DNA of 64,000 bases from NCBI GenBank assembly GCA_024509875.1, contig JAMPIV010017762.1:248001-312000 (forward strand), written 5' to 3'. The DNA is from Oreohelix idahoensis (taxonomy: Eukaryota; Mollusca; Gastropoda; Stylommatophora; Oreohelicidae). The translations under genes were made by a program, and so were the position numbers. The notes beneath the pieces are model-generated. The model was given only the letters and a program-made list of their open reading frames with translations. It ran no database searches and was not told the DNA's origin. Numbering within the stretch: the stretch's first letter is position 1; each line of letters starts with the position of its first letter. This document shows, one piece after another, positions 43,781-53,930 of the stretch.

Positions 43781-44307
43781 CTCAGTACAGCACAAGCACA
43801 AAATTAAGATTATATCAGAGCTGTGTGCTTTCTGTGCTTCTCTATGGCTCGGAGAGCTGGAGAGTTACAAAGAAGGAAATGCCGAAATTGTCCTCTTTTC
43901 CCACAACATGCCTAAGAAAAATTCTCAGAATCTTTTGGCCGAATACCATCACCAACCAAGATCTGCTTACTCGGAGCAATCAAGAGGACATGCACACCAC
44001 TATAGCTGAGAGACGCTGGAGCTGGGTTGGCCATGTCCTCAGAAGAGACCCCTGATGCCATCACAAGAACAACTATGCTATGGACCCCTGAAGGAAAACG
44101 AAAGAGAGGCCGACCAAAAACAACTTGGCGGAGGACGGAGGAGGCTGAGATGCAAAGAATGAATCAGATTTGGGGCACTGTACGAAGGATGGCCGCCGAC
44201 CAAGCAAAGTGGAATCAATTTGTTGTTCCCCTACAAGACGCCACCAGGCGTAATGGCCACTGACTGCTTTGACGGTCGGCGGCTAAGGATCAAAGAAGAA
44301 GAAGAAG
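43781..44307 (+). mobile_element. 5'-truncated RTE-like LINE end with (GAA)n tail
   Basis: A 527-bp insertion is bracketed by an exact 13-bp repeat and ends in (AAG)n at 44294-44307. It holds only the C-terminal part of the polyprotein. Confidence 0.9.
43812..44263 (+). pseudogene. LINE C-terminal coding fragment
   Basis: Two frames joined by one shift near 44055. The first (about 43812-44055) reads LSVLLYGSESWRV, LRKILRIFWPNTITNQDLL and WSWVGHVLRRDP. The second (44027-44263) reads LWTPEGKRKRGRPKTTWRRT and IWGTVRRMAADQAKW. The motif set is that of RTE-like LINEs and differs in detail from the other copies here, so it is another subfamily. Confidence 0.88.
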
Positions 44308-44320
44308 ATATTTCTTCTCT
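44308..44320 (+). repeat. Target-site duplication, right
   Basis: Pairs with 43768-43780. Confidence 0.88.
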
Positions 44321-44444
44321 AAACTTGGTCATTCACTGCTGATTTGTTGCTCCTCTTCTGCTGGCTGGATTCTGGGGGATTTGTTGGAGCTGGTCTATTG
44401 AGAAATTGCTGTGGTACCCAGTTGGCAGGGTGGATAGTGAGATT

Positions 44445-44515
44445 TGCTTTCGTAGCTAGGCGGTGGTGCCGTTTGGAAGATCATGTGTTTGATTCCCCGT
44501 AAGCCTCTGACTTCT
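44445..44515 (+). mobile_element. Possible tRNA-derived SINE head
   Basis: An A-box-like GTAGCTAGGCGGTGG (44452-44466) and a B-box-like TGTTTGATTCC (44486-44496) are spaced as in a tRNA-derived RNA polymerase III promoter. It is not a foldable tRNA. The tail was not defined. Confidence 0.4.
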
Positions 44516-44869
44516 GATATTTTTCTGTTGTCTGGTTTTTGACTTCTTTATTTCTCACGAGTGCCTGAAACAGACTTTTATGTGTGTATTATTTATTTTC
44601 TGTTTCACTCATTATTTATTTAAATGTTAGAAAATAAATTGTAAGCAACTGGTTCTACATTTTTTCATGAAATGCTTTTCAATAGCTTACAGACCACAAA
44701 TGCTCCATGGAACACAGTTCTGAATAGTTAAAAACAATGAAAGAATCACTCGTTCTGCTTTCTCTCGGCTCATTCAGCAGGGGCCTCTGACATACTTTCT
44801 TACCTACACACGTGCTGTTGTTCGCCTTCTGGCGCAAACTTCAGGACACTTCTCTACAGTGAATCTGTA

Positions 44870-45300
44870 TTCTTTTGATAAAGCGAATCCCAGCTCTGCA
44901 GATACAGGTTTCTTCTGATGTTCCGGGGAGCATTCACTTTATATCTATATATTCAGATTACTAGTAAGGTCACTTGAATCAGTTCAGGTAAGAAATTTTA
45001 AACGGGCTCACAGTGTCAGAATCACGTGGTTTTCACTACTTAGGAAAAATGACAGGTTGGTAACTACTCTCAAATGTAAAATTCTTGGTCACACCACAAT
45101 TAGTCAAAAAAACGTCGGAAATGTTTTTGTTTGTAATTTCTCTCGCCACAGGGGCTGAATGTACAATAAGATTGTGAGAAGAATTATAATCTGGTTAGAC
45201 AGGCCCAGTTATTTTATTTAGTAGTAAAGTGAATGAGATGAGTACTCTGTCTTCTTCTGGATGCAAACACAATGCCAGACAGGTGGTAACTTGGAAACTC
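44870..45300 (+). repeat. Dispersed repeat, copy C
   Basis: Shares ordered short motifs with 31260-31720 in the same orientation (CCCAG.TCT, TTCAGGTA, GGTTGGTAACT, ATTAGTC, GGGCTGA, CCAGTTA). No ORF. Similarity is low, so this is a tentative family member. Confidence 0.4.
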
Positions 45301-45411
45301 ACTTATTTAAATTACAAAAATGTTTTCTTCTAGTTTATTCTCATATACTGTAACAAACCCGCTGGTAGAGGTTGGGCTGACCCAAATACTTCACACAAAC
45401 TTCTGAGATTA

Positions 45412-45538
45412 TCTCCACGAGAAACTAAAGAACTTCTCTATATAATGTATTCTAGAACTCAGCTATATGTCTCTAACGAGAAACTAAGAACTTCACTTTG
45501 TATAATGTGTTTTAGAACTACGAGCTAGATGTCTCTCT
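45412..45538 (+). repeat. Tandem duplication, about 63 bp period
   Basis: Two adjacent copies (about 45412-45475 and 45476-45538) share GAGAAACTAA, GAACTTC, TATAATGT and TAGATGTCTCT-like blocks. Confidence 0.75.
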
Positions 45539-46462
45539 AAAGCTGTGGCAGTACTGAATGAATAAAGTTAGATTTCCAGAGTATATATCTCTGAAATAAA
45601 AGGAAAATATTTCGAATAAAACCCGAAAACAAGACTCATTTGCCAGGGTTAAAACCTACGTCCATATTTACATATTTCCTTGCTCATTCTACCAAATGAA
45701 ACGAATTCCTACACACCCTTACCGACCACAGACTTAACACCTACAGTACATTCTCTCGATCTGATCAGACATCGGGAATAAACTCGCAGTGGGCGTTTTA
45801 CACGTTCTGCTTCATATGGCCGTTTCCAGCGATCAATGTCTTTCATCTCAAATCTTTCACCGAGAAATAATTAACTATAGGCGAGAAGATTTTAGAAAAG
45901 TGATAGACGATAGTCTTACTTCTTATACCTGTCGAGAACGAATTAACACGATTTGGTCTCATCAAAGAACTTTAGCTTAACAGCAATAAAATGCGTTGCT
46001 AAATTAGAAAGGAAATGACAAAGGTAAGAATGGGAGAGCTTTCGTTAACAATCAAGCGAATGCAAAAAAAATAAAAGAGCGAAAGAGAGGTAAAATACAG
46101 GTGTAGAATAAAGAAGAAATATAGAAATTTATTAATCCTAAATCTCTGCCACAGTAATGTCACCGTGTATTGGCTCCGCCTAAAAGCTTCTTCGTTAATC
46201 TTCTCTATGTTATCTTCCAAGTTATTAGTTAATATATCATTTACTGGCCAACTTCGCCAGAGATGTCGATTCTTGGATCATATTATTTTCCTTTCCTTAT
46301 CCAGGTTCGTTCAGTTCCTTCTTCGATGTTGTAGTGACTTCTCATATAGTGGTAGTATAAATAAACATGGCCTACATTCAGCAACTCTCAAAGATGAAAT
46401 AAAATCCATTCTAATCCTTCAAAACTTTTAATTCCATAATAATACCACACGTATGATGAGTC
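45539..46462. other. No gene recognised
   Basis: AT-rich. A minus-strand stretch near 46140-46250 reads NLEDNIEKINEEAFRRSQYT and looks protein-like but has no recognised family. Confidence 0.35.
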
Positions 46463-46861
46463 ATTCAAATGGTAGAGCTCGCATATAATCATTAACTGGG
46501 TCTTTATACATCAGAGATACTTCATACAGGAGCTCTATGTCTCGTGAACTTACATATTCCTCTTTAACATATTATCATCTCCAGTAGACTGTCTTAGTCT
46601 TCCCAAAATCTGTTACTGTTTACTCGTAGTACCTATGCTCCTTATTGGCATTCCATTCTTATTATATATGTACTTATAAATTGTCCTCGATGAACTGGTC
46701 AGACCTGTCTCTATGACGTTCCTAGAAACAAAATTCATCTCATGCATAATAAATATATGTTCACCATTTAAATACTTACATGAGAGAGCATATTTGCGAT
46801 TCTCATATAGAAGTCGACACTCACTTTCTCTTAAAAGTCGTATGTATTTCTTGACAGCTTA
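46463..46861 (-). repeat. Putative 3' LTR of the gag-protease element
   Basis: Aligns with 51794-52189 over its full length. Divergence is greatest in the first 40 bases and around 46700-46725. Confidence 0.8.
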
Positions 46862-47958
46862 AACTTTAATCAAAACTGCTCCTACATGATATATGTAGTT
46901 ATCTTCTTAAATTCACAGCCTTTCGTTACTTTAGGTTAAATATTCATAACCATCTATTTCTGGACACATAGTCGTAAGTAGGGTCTTGGTCAGCTCTGGT
47001 TCGCTGACTCTGACGCAAGCAGTCTAGCTATGGGTCGCTAACTGCATTTCTCACTGTTGACGCGTCTTAGGTCCCACGAAAATTATATTTACACCTCCAC
47101 GATCACTCACCCTTGGTCAACGTGAGCCGATATTCTGAACTGTTGTCAGTTAGCATTTTACCATTATTCTCATTTATCATTTCCTTCCCTTTTTCGAGCT
47201 GTTCTAACTATTTACCTCACTCTAACAACACCACGAATAATGCTAGGGTAGGCCTCGCGATGACATACACAACCCGGGGCCGCACAAATGTATCCCGTAG
47301 GGAGACATTTGCGTTCTATCAACAACTATCCAGTCTCTAATTATAATGTACTATCCTATACCTGCTCCCTTACATATACATTTATAAACTGTGAGTCATA
47401 ATATGAAAAGTCGCAAAAATAAAACCGTAAATGTAATGTCATTCCATTACAAATAACTAATGCTTGTGTCCCGCTATGTAGTCAGACGCAATTGGTAAAA
47501 CTGGGGTTACATCATTTGTTGGGTGGGTGAAGAGGAAAAGGGATCGCTATACATAGTGCATCATGTTGCACACTATACAAACAAATATGACTACAATGCT
47601 ATCAATACTAACAGTAATTATCAGTCTTGATCATCTGGTGTGCTGAATCCGATACCTTGGGAAGTACATTGACAAGCTCTGTGAGTATACCTGGAATAAG
47701 TCTACATAGTCAGGACTCTGTTTTTCTCTAGATTACAGTCTGATTATTTTTTTTTCTCAGAGTTCTATACTCTCGTCCCTTAAAAGAGTTACATGAATAA
47801 TGTGAGTGTCCAAGTGTCCAATAAATCAACTAAATTAACCACTGGAAAAAATAATATAGAGACTTAGTGGTAGGTACTATGTAGATAAAGTACCTATAAG
47901 CATTGTGCTGGGGAAGTGCTGCGATTAGTAGTTTTGATGGGGAAGTACTTTACGATGA
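46862..47958. other. Non-coding 3' region of the gag-protease element
   Basis: About 1.1 kb without ORF longer than 75 codons. It contains a 48-base segment (about 46984-47031) shared with 53864-53911. Confidence 0.5.
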
Positions 47959-48693
47959 TTACACTGCCTGCATACATTTTGAAACTTCTTTTGCAAGCTC
48001 TAACAGTGTAATTTGTCTACTAGAAAGACGACTGTCGTAATGTGACGAAGTTGGTATCGATTGTGATGTTGTATTTACAGTCGCTCTGCAGGAAAAAGAG
48101 GGCGATGAAATATTTGGACGATGTTGTAAAACAGGAATCGGGTTGTGAACTGGGCGATGATTTCTTCTGAAATTGGCTCGTACATGCTCTTGTGGTAGAC
48201 GTAATAACTTCGCTTGTGGCGATGAATCTCCTGATGAGGGGCGGTAAGGGCGCTTGGTAGCTGTACGTATCTCAGTGTTGGTAGTATCATCCATGCAATC
48301 GATGTCGCTTTCTTCTCGTTCTGTTATCTCAACTTCTGATTCATAAGGTGCTAAAGGCGTATCAATAATGGTGTTTCATCTGTGTGTCTCATCGAAAGAT
48401 TGCGATGCTTCAATGTTTGTATGCTCTTCTGTAGGGCTCCGACTGTGATGGGTTATGTTGTTTCTTGTTGCATGCAAGGGCCTCTCGTCTTCACTGTCCC
48501 AGCTGGAGTGTAAAGACTGGTGTGTGGGTTGTTGCTGACTTCGCACTAGCGGTTGTAATCCTTCATTGCCATAATATGTTTGACTTGTTATGGAAGGGTG
48601 GGGTTCGTTCTCATACGTTGATACTAGTGTGCTGCTATCTCGATCGTGTAAACGATTGTCTCGAGATACTAACCTCTCTCTTAATTCCGCCAA
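47959..48693 (-). pseudogene. C-terminal basic/hydrophilic region, downstream segments
   Basis: Two frame-linked pieces, 48376-48693 (105 codons) and 47959-48294 (111 codons), continue the style of the ORF at 48715-50610: rich in Ser, Thr, Arg, His, Gln, Asp and Glu, with no membrane segment or zinc motif. The first starts AELRERLVSRDNRLHDRD; the last ends ITLLELAKEVSKCMQAV. One stop or shift separates each from the previous piece. I recognise no family. Confidence 0.5.
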
Positions 48694-48714
48694 CGGAATA
48701 TCATCCTCGTCTTC

Positions 48715-50610
48715 TTACGTGTCTCTACACTGATTTAATCGATGTATAGCATCATGTAGTTGCTTTGGGGTATTACACTGTTCTGTGTCAATGTCAAGAT
48801 CATCATCTGTGTCAAGTTCACTGTGTGAGGTGCTTGAGGTCTCTGTGAAATTATAGTGATTCAATGTGACTTTTTGTACTGGTCTGCCATTCGATAAAGC
48901 TGGTGTGTGATCCTGTATCTGGGACTCGTGGTTTGTCCACGGTGTTTTAACAAATGTATTCTCTTTGTCCGTTCTGTGAATGTTACGTCTGCTCTCTCGT
49001 TTACTATGGCAGTATTCGAAGGGCTTTGGGTATCTTGGTTCATATCTTCGATACATTGGTTTGTTTGCGTATCTCGTATTGAGTTTCCGCCATGGAGTAT
49101 ACTCAACATCTGTTCTGTAATTATAGTGTCCACTATAGTGAGAAGGTGATCTATTATGCCAACGGCCCGTTTTCTTTGCTGGGGTTGGCAATAAATGGTG
49201 GGTAACGAGATTAACATGGTGCAATTTTCTTCTACTGTTGCCTGTTCCTCTGTATATCCCATCGAATGCTTTTCTCCTTATTACTTGATCAACTTCATGT
49301 GCATAACGAAGGTATTTAGTTCTTTTCGTATCTAAATGTATGTCTTCAGGTTCATCTCTGCAAGCTCGTTCATATGCCTCAAATTCTTGAACTCGACTTG
49401 TGGGGCAGCGTGGGAGTGAGTGTGGGATCTGACATGGTGTGGGGAATGAAGGGTATCGAAAAGTTGTGTCTTCAGGTTCATCTCTGCAGGCTCGCTCATA
49501 TTTGTCAAATTCTTGAACTTCCGCGTTAATATGTCTAATGTACTCATCACCTGGGTATCCTCCTGGCAACAGTGTGTCATCTTGGTTAGTGTGTCTTCTC
49601 TCTCTGTGTGTGGGAGTAACATAGTTCTCAGGCACATCATCAGTGCTGTCTCTATTCGACATGTGGTATGATCGTCGACATGTATATTTCCTGTTGCTTT
49701 CCTGCTTGTAAATTCTCCTTCTGTGTGTTGTTCTTTTCGGTTTGACAAACGTTATTGTGTCTGGAATCTGGTGCCTAATTTTGTCAGTAAATTTTTTGTC
49801 ATATGTACTTTGCTGTTGAACTCGTTTGTCCGAGTCGAAAGGGTTACCTGGGGTATGATTAAGGGATGTGCATGGGGCGGGGGAATGATGGTGTCGACTC
49901 TGACTGATGTCAAGCATTCTATTATTCATAGCACAGGTCAAAGACGATCTTCGTACTTTGGCTATTATCGCACCTCTGTGTATCGTCGTAGCTTGTCCCG
50001 ATGTGTTTACAATCATGACGGGAAAGTCACGGGTGGGTGAAACTTCGGCAACACCTTCAATAACAAACATGAGGGGTTCGTCACTGATGTTCTCATTTTC
50101 TAAGGGTTCAATCTGGATTGTTTGTCCTGGTGCGATATAATTGGAACTCTTAATTCGACCTTTGGCTATCACCAGTGTGTTAGGTAGTACTGTAACTGGT
50201 GTCATTAAGCGTACCAGGGAGGCAAAATGTATATCATCCTGTAACTGTATATATTCACCATTGATTTTATGCAAGTCAACATATATTCTGGCGCTGTGGC
50301 GGGCAAGGAAGTCTCTAACAAGGATGACATTTCTAGACATCCCACGTATAATTTTGAAGAGATGTGTAAGCTGTTGCTGTCCCATCTGGAATGTAATGTA
50401 TGCTGTACCACAGGACTTCATAGATTCTCCTGTCACCGAGGCCATATACGTCTTTGTTGATCGGAACTTCACAAGATGTTTGATTTGTTTGTATAATTGT
50501 TCCCGAATCAGACTAACTGATGCGCCAGTGTCCACAAGTGCTCGGTAATTCTTCTTGTCAATATTGATAAGACAGGAACTACTATCTGGGGTAATGTTTA
50601 TGGAATGCAT
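48715..50610 (-). CDS. Retroviral-type aspartic protease with long basic C-terminal extension
   Basis: The 631-codon ORF starts in the protease; the active site is VDTGAS at residues 26-31. A flap-like stretch follows, then a second-half motif RNVILVRDFLARH near 95. Residues about 130-220 (VAEVSPTRDFPVMIVN, TIHRGAIIAKV) look like the linker that joins protease to reverse transcriptase in Gypsy elements. After residue about 225, where reverse transcriptase would start, the sequence is basic and low-complexity (Arg, His, Tyr, Asn, Thr) and contains two copies of EF-x-x-YERACRDEPED about 43 residues apart. It ends with an acidic stretch. The listed Met is internal to a longer gag-pol frame; gag lies upstream with a stop. 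The role of the extension is unknown. Confidence 0.75.
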   Translation of the reverse strand: MHSINITPDSSSCLINIDKKNYRALVDTGASVSLIREQLYKQIKHLVKFRSTKTYMASVTGESMKSCGTAYITFQMGQQQLTHLFKIIRGMSRNVILVRDFLARHSARIYVDLHKINGEYIQLQDDIHFASLVRLMTPVTVLPNTLVIAKGRIKSSNYIAPGQTIQIEPLENENISDEPLMFVIEGVAEVSPTRDFPVMIVNTSGQATTIHRGAIIAKVRRSSLTCAMNNRMLDISQSRHHHSPAPCTSLNHTPGNPFDSDKRVQQQSTYDKKFTDKIRHQIPDTITFVKPKRTTHRRRIYKQESNRKYTCRRSYHMSNRDSTDDVPENYVTPTHRERRHTNQDDTLLPGGYPGDEYIRHINAEVQEFDKYERACRDEPEDTTFRYPSFPTPCQIPHSLPRCPTSRVQEFEAYERACRDEPEDIHLDTKRTKYLRYAHEVDQVIRRKAFDGIYRGTGNSRRKLHHVNLVTHHLLPTPAKKTGRWHNRSPSHYSGHYNYRTDVEYTPWRKLNTRYANKPMYRRYEPRYPKPFEYCHSKRESRRNIHRTDKENTFVKTPWTNHESQIQDHTPALSNGRPVQKVTLNHYNFTETSSTSHSELDTDDDLDIDTEQCNTPKQLHDAIHRLNQCRDT

Positions 50611-51020
50611 TTCTTGCTTAGGTGTTCTTTGAGGAGGAGGTATTGGGTGGGGAACAACATTGCTTTTTTTTCTATGTATGGACCTATGATGAAGGAAGTT
50701 GTTGTTTCTATCAATTGTATAGTCACCACCAACGGTCCCACTTAATGGTTGACTGTTCCGTTTCCCTGGGTGTATGTTCGTGGCTGTCCTCTTGCAAAAC
50801 TAGAGGATGTATGTGCTCCGCGAAAATTCTGGCTATAATGATTACATTTGCCATAACCATGATATCGTGGGTTGTTATAGCTTAGTTGATGTAGGCGAGG
50901 ATGTTGTCGTCGGCACTCCCGGGTTAGGTGTCATCGAATTCCACAAATAAAACAAGTAGGGGTATTGACTTGGTGTACGTTCTGTTGTCTATGAGGGTGT
51001 CAAGCATAATGTGTGCTTAA
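50611..51020 (-). pseudogene. Gag C-terminus with zinc knuckle carrying a stop
   Basis: At 50913-50954 the minus strand encodes CX2CX4HX4C (CFIC...H...C), with a TGA at 50931-50933 where the residue before His should be. Downstream are Arg/Tyr/Asn/Gly-rich residues (NNPRYHGYGKCNHY) and a Pro-rich linker into the protease, with one more stop. Confidence 0.7.
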
Positions 51021-51242
51021 CTACTCCTGATTACTCGTCTGGCTTGAGCGATGCCAATGCGGGCGAGAATGACCAATTTCCATCGGTTCGTGATCTGGCT
51101 GTGATTCAACTGTAGGTTTCTGTTCCATACACTGGTTAAATCTTGTTCGATTAGTCTCTTCTCTAATTGCTATTTGGATCGCTTCATTTATGTTTTTCGG
51201 ATCTTTGCGAATCATGTGTAGTTTGATGTTATTCCCTAACAA
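51021..51242 (-). pseudogene. Gag C-terminal capsid segment
   Basis: The 73 codons read LGNNIKLHMIRKDPKNINEA, AIQIAIREETNRTRFNQ and EPMEIGH. The order RKDPxxINEAIQIAIREE followed by PMEIG is usual for Gypsy gag just before the zinc knuckle. A frame break separates it from the N-terminal piece. Confidence 0.75.
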
Positions 51243-51497
51243 TCCATCAACAAATATACCTACAAGATGTTTTTTCTAGATCGGGTGATGCTGTCAAACC
51301 ATCAAGAAAAGCTTCCTCTGCTAAGTTTAGTAATTTTTCTCCATAAGATTGAATGGGTTCCTTAGGTTCTTGTCTAATCCGAGGAAGGAGTGACCATGCG
51401 TGTTCCGTATTGGTAATACCACTGTACCGTTATGTAAAATATAATATTCGCTTGCAATCTGAGTCCGTGCATGCGTTTACCATAGTGGCAAACTTAT

Positions 51498-51792
51498 CTA
51501 CATCTTGGAAAACTTATCTACATCTTTTAACCATTTTCGAAACTCTTTAGAATCCCATGTAAAAGGCGTGATAACCAACCTAATATGGTTATACTTTGCA
51601 TAATGGTCAACGTTATGCAATGTGTCAGTGATGCTTTTGAGAGCAGCCATTGTAGGTTCTTGTTCGGGAGTTAGTGGAACAAATGCGGGTTGTTGTTGTA
51701 TCTGTTGTTGTTGTTGTTGTTGCTGCTGCTGATACATTAGATCCGAATGTAATGTAGCCACGTTGTCACTAAGAAGGACTGGTCGCGGCGCC
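51498..51792 (-). pseudogene. Gag N-terminal segment with poly-Gln
   Basis: The open frame starts inside the primer-binding region without ATG. The first Met is MYQQQ, near 51738. A poly-Gln run (CAA/CAG repeats, plus-strand TTG/CTG at about 51703-51733) is followed by PAFVPLTPEQEPTMAALKSI and a capsid start (NHIRLVITPFTWDSKEFRKWL). Frame breaks near 51260-51500 separate it from the next piece. Confidence 0.7.
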
Positions 51793-51793
51793 A
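51781..51793 (-). promoter_or_regulatory. Primer-binding site of the gag-protease element
   Basis: The minus strand reads tggcgccgcgacc immediately inside the right repeat; it starts with the TGG expected for tRNA 3'-end pairing. Confidence 0.7.
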
Positions 51794-52189
51794 ATTAGCG
51801 GTATGGCGAGCATATAATCATAAATTCCAAAATATCAGAGATACTTACATACATGAGCTCTATGTCTCGTGAACTTACATATTCCTCTTTAACATATTAT
51901 CATCTCCAGTAGACTTTCTTAGTCTTCCCAAAATCTGTTACTGTTTACTCGTAGTACCTATGCTCCTTATTGGCATTTCATACTTATTATATATGTACTT
52001 ATATATTGTCCTCGATGAACTGGTCTGAACATTCTCTATGACCGCTACTAGAAACAAAATTCATCTCATGCATGATAAATATATGTTCACCATTTAGATA
52101 CTTACATGAGAGAGCATATTTGCGATTCTCATATAGAAGTCGACACTCACTTTCTCTTAAATGTCGTATGTATTTCTTGACAGCTCAAA
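51794..52189 (-). repeat. Putative 5' LTR of the gag-protease element
   Basis: Partner of 46463-46861. The right edge is near 52189, where similarity ends and Gypsy RNase H coding on the other strand begins. Confidence 0.8.
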
Positions 52190-52530
52190 CCTCAGTAGGC
52201 ATAGAGGCCTGTTTATTGCAAGGACATGAAGAGTCACTGCATCCGGTGTTGTACGTGAGTCGTAAGCTACTGCCAACAGATACAAGGTAATCAACGATCG
52301 AAAGGGAATGCCTGGGGATCGTGTGGTCCATCTCTAAGCTGGCTAGGTATCTGTTGGGAGCGCATTTCTTCCTTCAAACGGACCATAAGGATCTGCTATT
52401 CCTGCAGGCGGCGAAGTCAACAAATGCTAAGTTGACAAGGTGGGCCTTGTTACTGCAGCAATTCCGCTTCACTATTCTTCCAATTCAGGGAGTACATAAT
52501 GTAGTAGCGGACGCGCTGTCCAGATTATAG
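52190..52530 (+). pseudogene. Ty3/Gypsy RNase H, 3' part
   Basis: Plus-strand reading: TSVGIEACLLQGHEESLHPV, LYVSRKLLPTDTR, then a TAA (52288-52290), ERECLGIVWSISKLARYLL, LQTDHKDLLFL and VHNVVADALSRL ending in a stop. The motif order and the closing DALSRL are usual for Gypsy RNase H. The 5' end abuts the gag-protease element's repeat, which may have inserted here, but no matching RT lies on the other side. No integrase follows. Confidence 0.85.
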
Positions 52531-53009
52531 GGGGTTTTGTAAACTTGTAAATATCATATGATGCCTTGCAATGCATGTTTATGCTGTAATATGTTATGCT
52601 TTACAATGTATGTATTATGATGCCATAAAGTCAACCTGAACTAGAATCGAACATAATGTATATGTTTAGCATGTACAAATGATTGTCTATACTATGAGAT
52701 TGCTTACTGTTGTGGATGCCTATATGAGAATAACTATGAGCGTACGACATATTGTGTTTTGTTAGACCAGGTGTGGACAGTTGTTGTTATTTTTCACGAC
52801 TACCAGTACCTGGGGTTTCTTATTTCATGCTTATATTGTGTTTGGTGGATAGGTTGAGTAGGCATTAACGACAATGGTGGTGGAGAACCATGGCACTCTC
52901 TAGACAGATGAGGAGGTGCTAGCATGGCAGGCATAGATTCGTCCTAACTATGTACGGGGTCGGGCGAGGACTCCTCCGATGGAAGAAAAACTACGTTTTC
53001 TTTCTTTAG
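52531..53009. other. Non-coding stretch between RNase H and LTR
   Basis: No integrase or other ORF. It belongs to the Gypsy remnant by position. Several TATGTTTA/ATGCCTTGCAATG-like short repeats occur at 52560-52640. Confidence 0.5.
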
Positions 53010-53022
53010 GGTGGGGGGAGGA
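53009..53022 (+). promoter_or_regulatory. Polypurine tract of Gypsy remnant
   Basis: The run gggtggggggagga directly precedes a TGTCA LTR start. Confidence 0.8.
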
Positions 53023-53635
53023 TGTCACGGCATATTTAGAAAAAATAGATTGGTGACATCGTTATCAGCGGGTGTTGGGAACGCTGATAACTTTTTGAAA
53101 AACCGGCTAGTCTGGCGACAGCGGAGGTGGAAATAAAAAGGCGCGAAAGAGGCAGTTGACGCTGGGCCTTTGTCAGAGAGGGACGGACATTTTTTGTGGT
53201 TCCCTTTTCGTGATTGCGGAAGATAGTCTGTAGTGATTTAGTCTAGTGGACATAATTATAATTCTGGAGTGGTTTAATGTCCAGTGATATTATTGTCAGA
53301 CTATCGGGTATTATTCGCCAGTGGATTGGTTTTTCCAGTTCGCTATAGTGAGCGATTGCTCAGCACTAAGTTTGTATACTGTTATATTGTCATTTGTTAG
53401 GAGTATTTTGATATATTACTTCGAGAAGTTTCTCGGGCAGTATTTTATGTATTCCATATTGTTTTCAGCCGTGTGTGACTATACTGTGTGCAGTGCTTGA
53501 TTAAAAGGGAATTCCTGTAGAAAGTGTTATCTTCCTGTGTCAACCGTTTCATGTTGTGGTCGTATCGTTAGATAATGAGCCAAGTATTAAATTAGCGTCA
53601 ATGTTAAATCCACAGCAGAAATAGAGGAGTTGACA
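53023..53635 (+). repeat. Gypsy 3' LTR (613 bp, single copy in window)
   Basis: Begins TGTCACGG right after the polypurine tract and can end at TTGACA (53635), giving TGTCA...TGACA inverted ends. No second copy is in the window, so the right end rests on that symmetry alone. Confidence 0.65.
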
Positions 53636-53644
53636 ATATTAATC

Positions 53645-53930
53645 CTTCTTCTTCTTCCTCGTTCGTCCTGAAAAGGACATTGGTTGCGTTGTGTCTGTTT
53701 GAAGCGGAGCTGCGATATCTGCGCCTTTCGGCCGACACATCCTACTTCAGCACGGCATTTTTTGGGACCGGGTTTGCCTTCCCTCTTTGATCCCTACTCT
53801 CTCAGCCAGACTGCAGTGATGCAGCCTGTTTCCAGGACCACCACGTGGAGGTGTAGTAGGATCTTGGTCAGCTCTGGTTCGCTGACCCTGACGCAAGCAG
53901 TCAAGCTATGCTTATCATGTGCGTAGAAAT
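53645..53930 (-). mobile_element. SINE-like or LINE 3' fragment with (GAA)n tail
   Basis: GC-richer block whose minus-strand end is (GAA)n at about 53645-53656. Its other end (53864-53911) is shared almost exactly with 46984-47031. No reading frame. Probably a retroposon family. Confidence 0.45.

Larger units (their letters stand above)
46463..52189 (-). mobile_element. LTR element with gag and protease but no reverse transcriptase
   Basis: Direct repeats of about 395 bp, roughly 95% alike over most of their length, lie at 46463-46861 and 51794-52189. Just inside the right repeat the minus strand reads TGGCGCCGCGACC, a good primer-binding site. Then come gag pieces, a zinc knuckle, an aspartic protease and a long basic ORF to 47959. 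No reverse transcriptase, RNase H or integrase motif is found between the repeats on either strand. No clear target duplication was seen, and the repeat ends are not clean TG...CA, so the exact limits are uncertain. Confidence 0.7.

Noticed and set aside
46463..52530. Gag-protease region and the RNase H at 52.2 kb as one Gypsy element
   Set aside because: They lie on opposite strands and an LTR-like repeat separates them.
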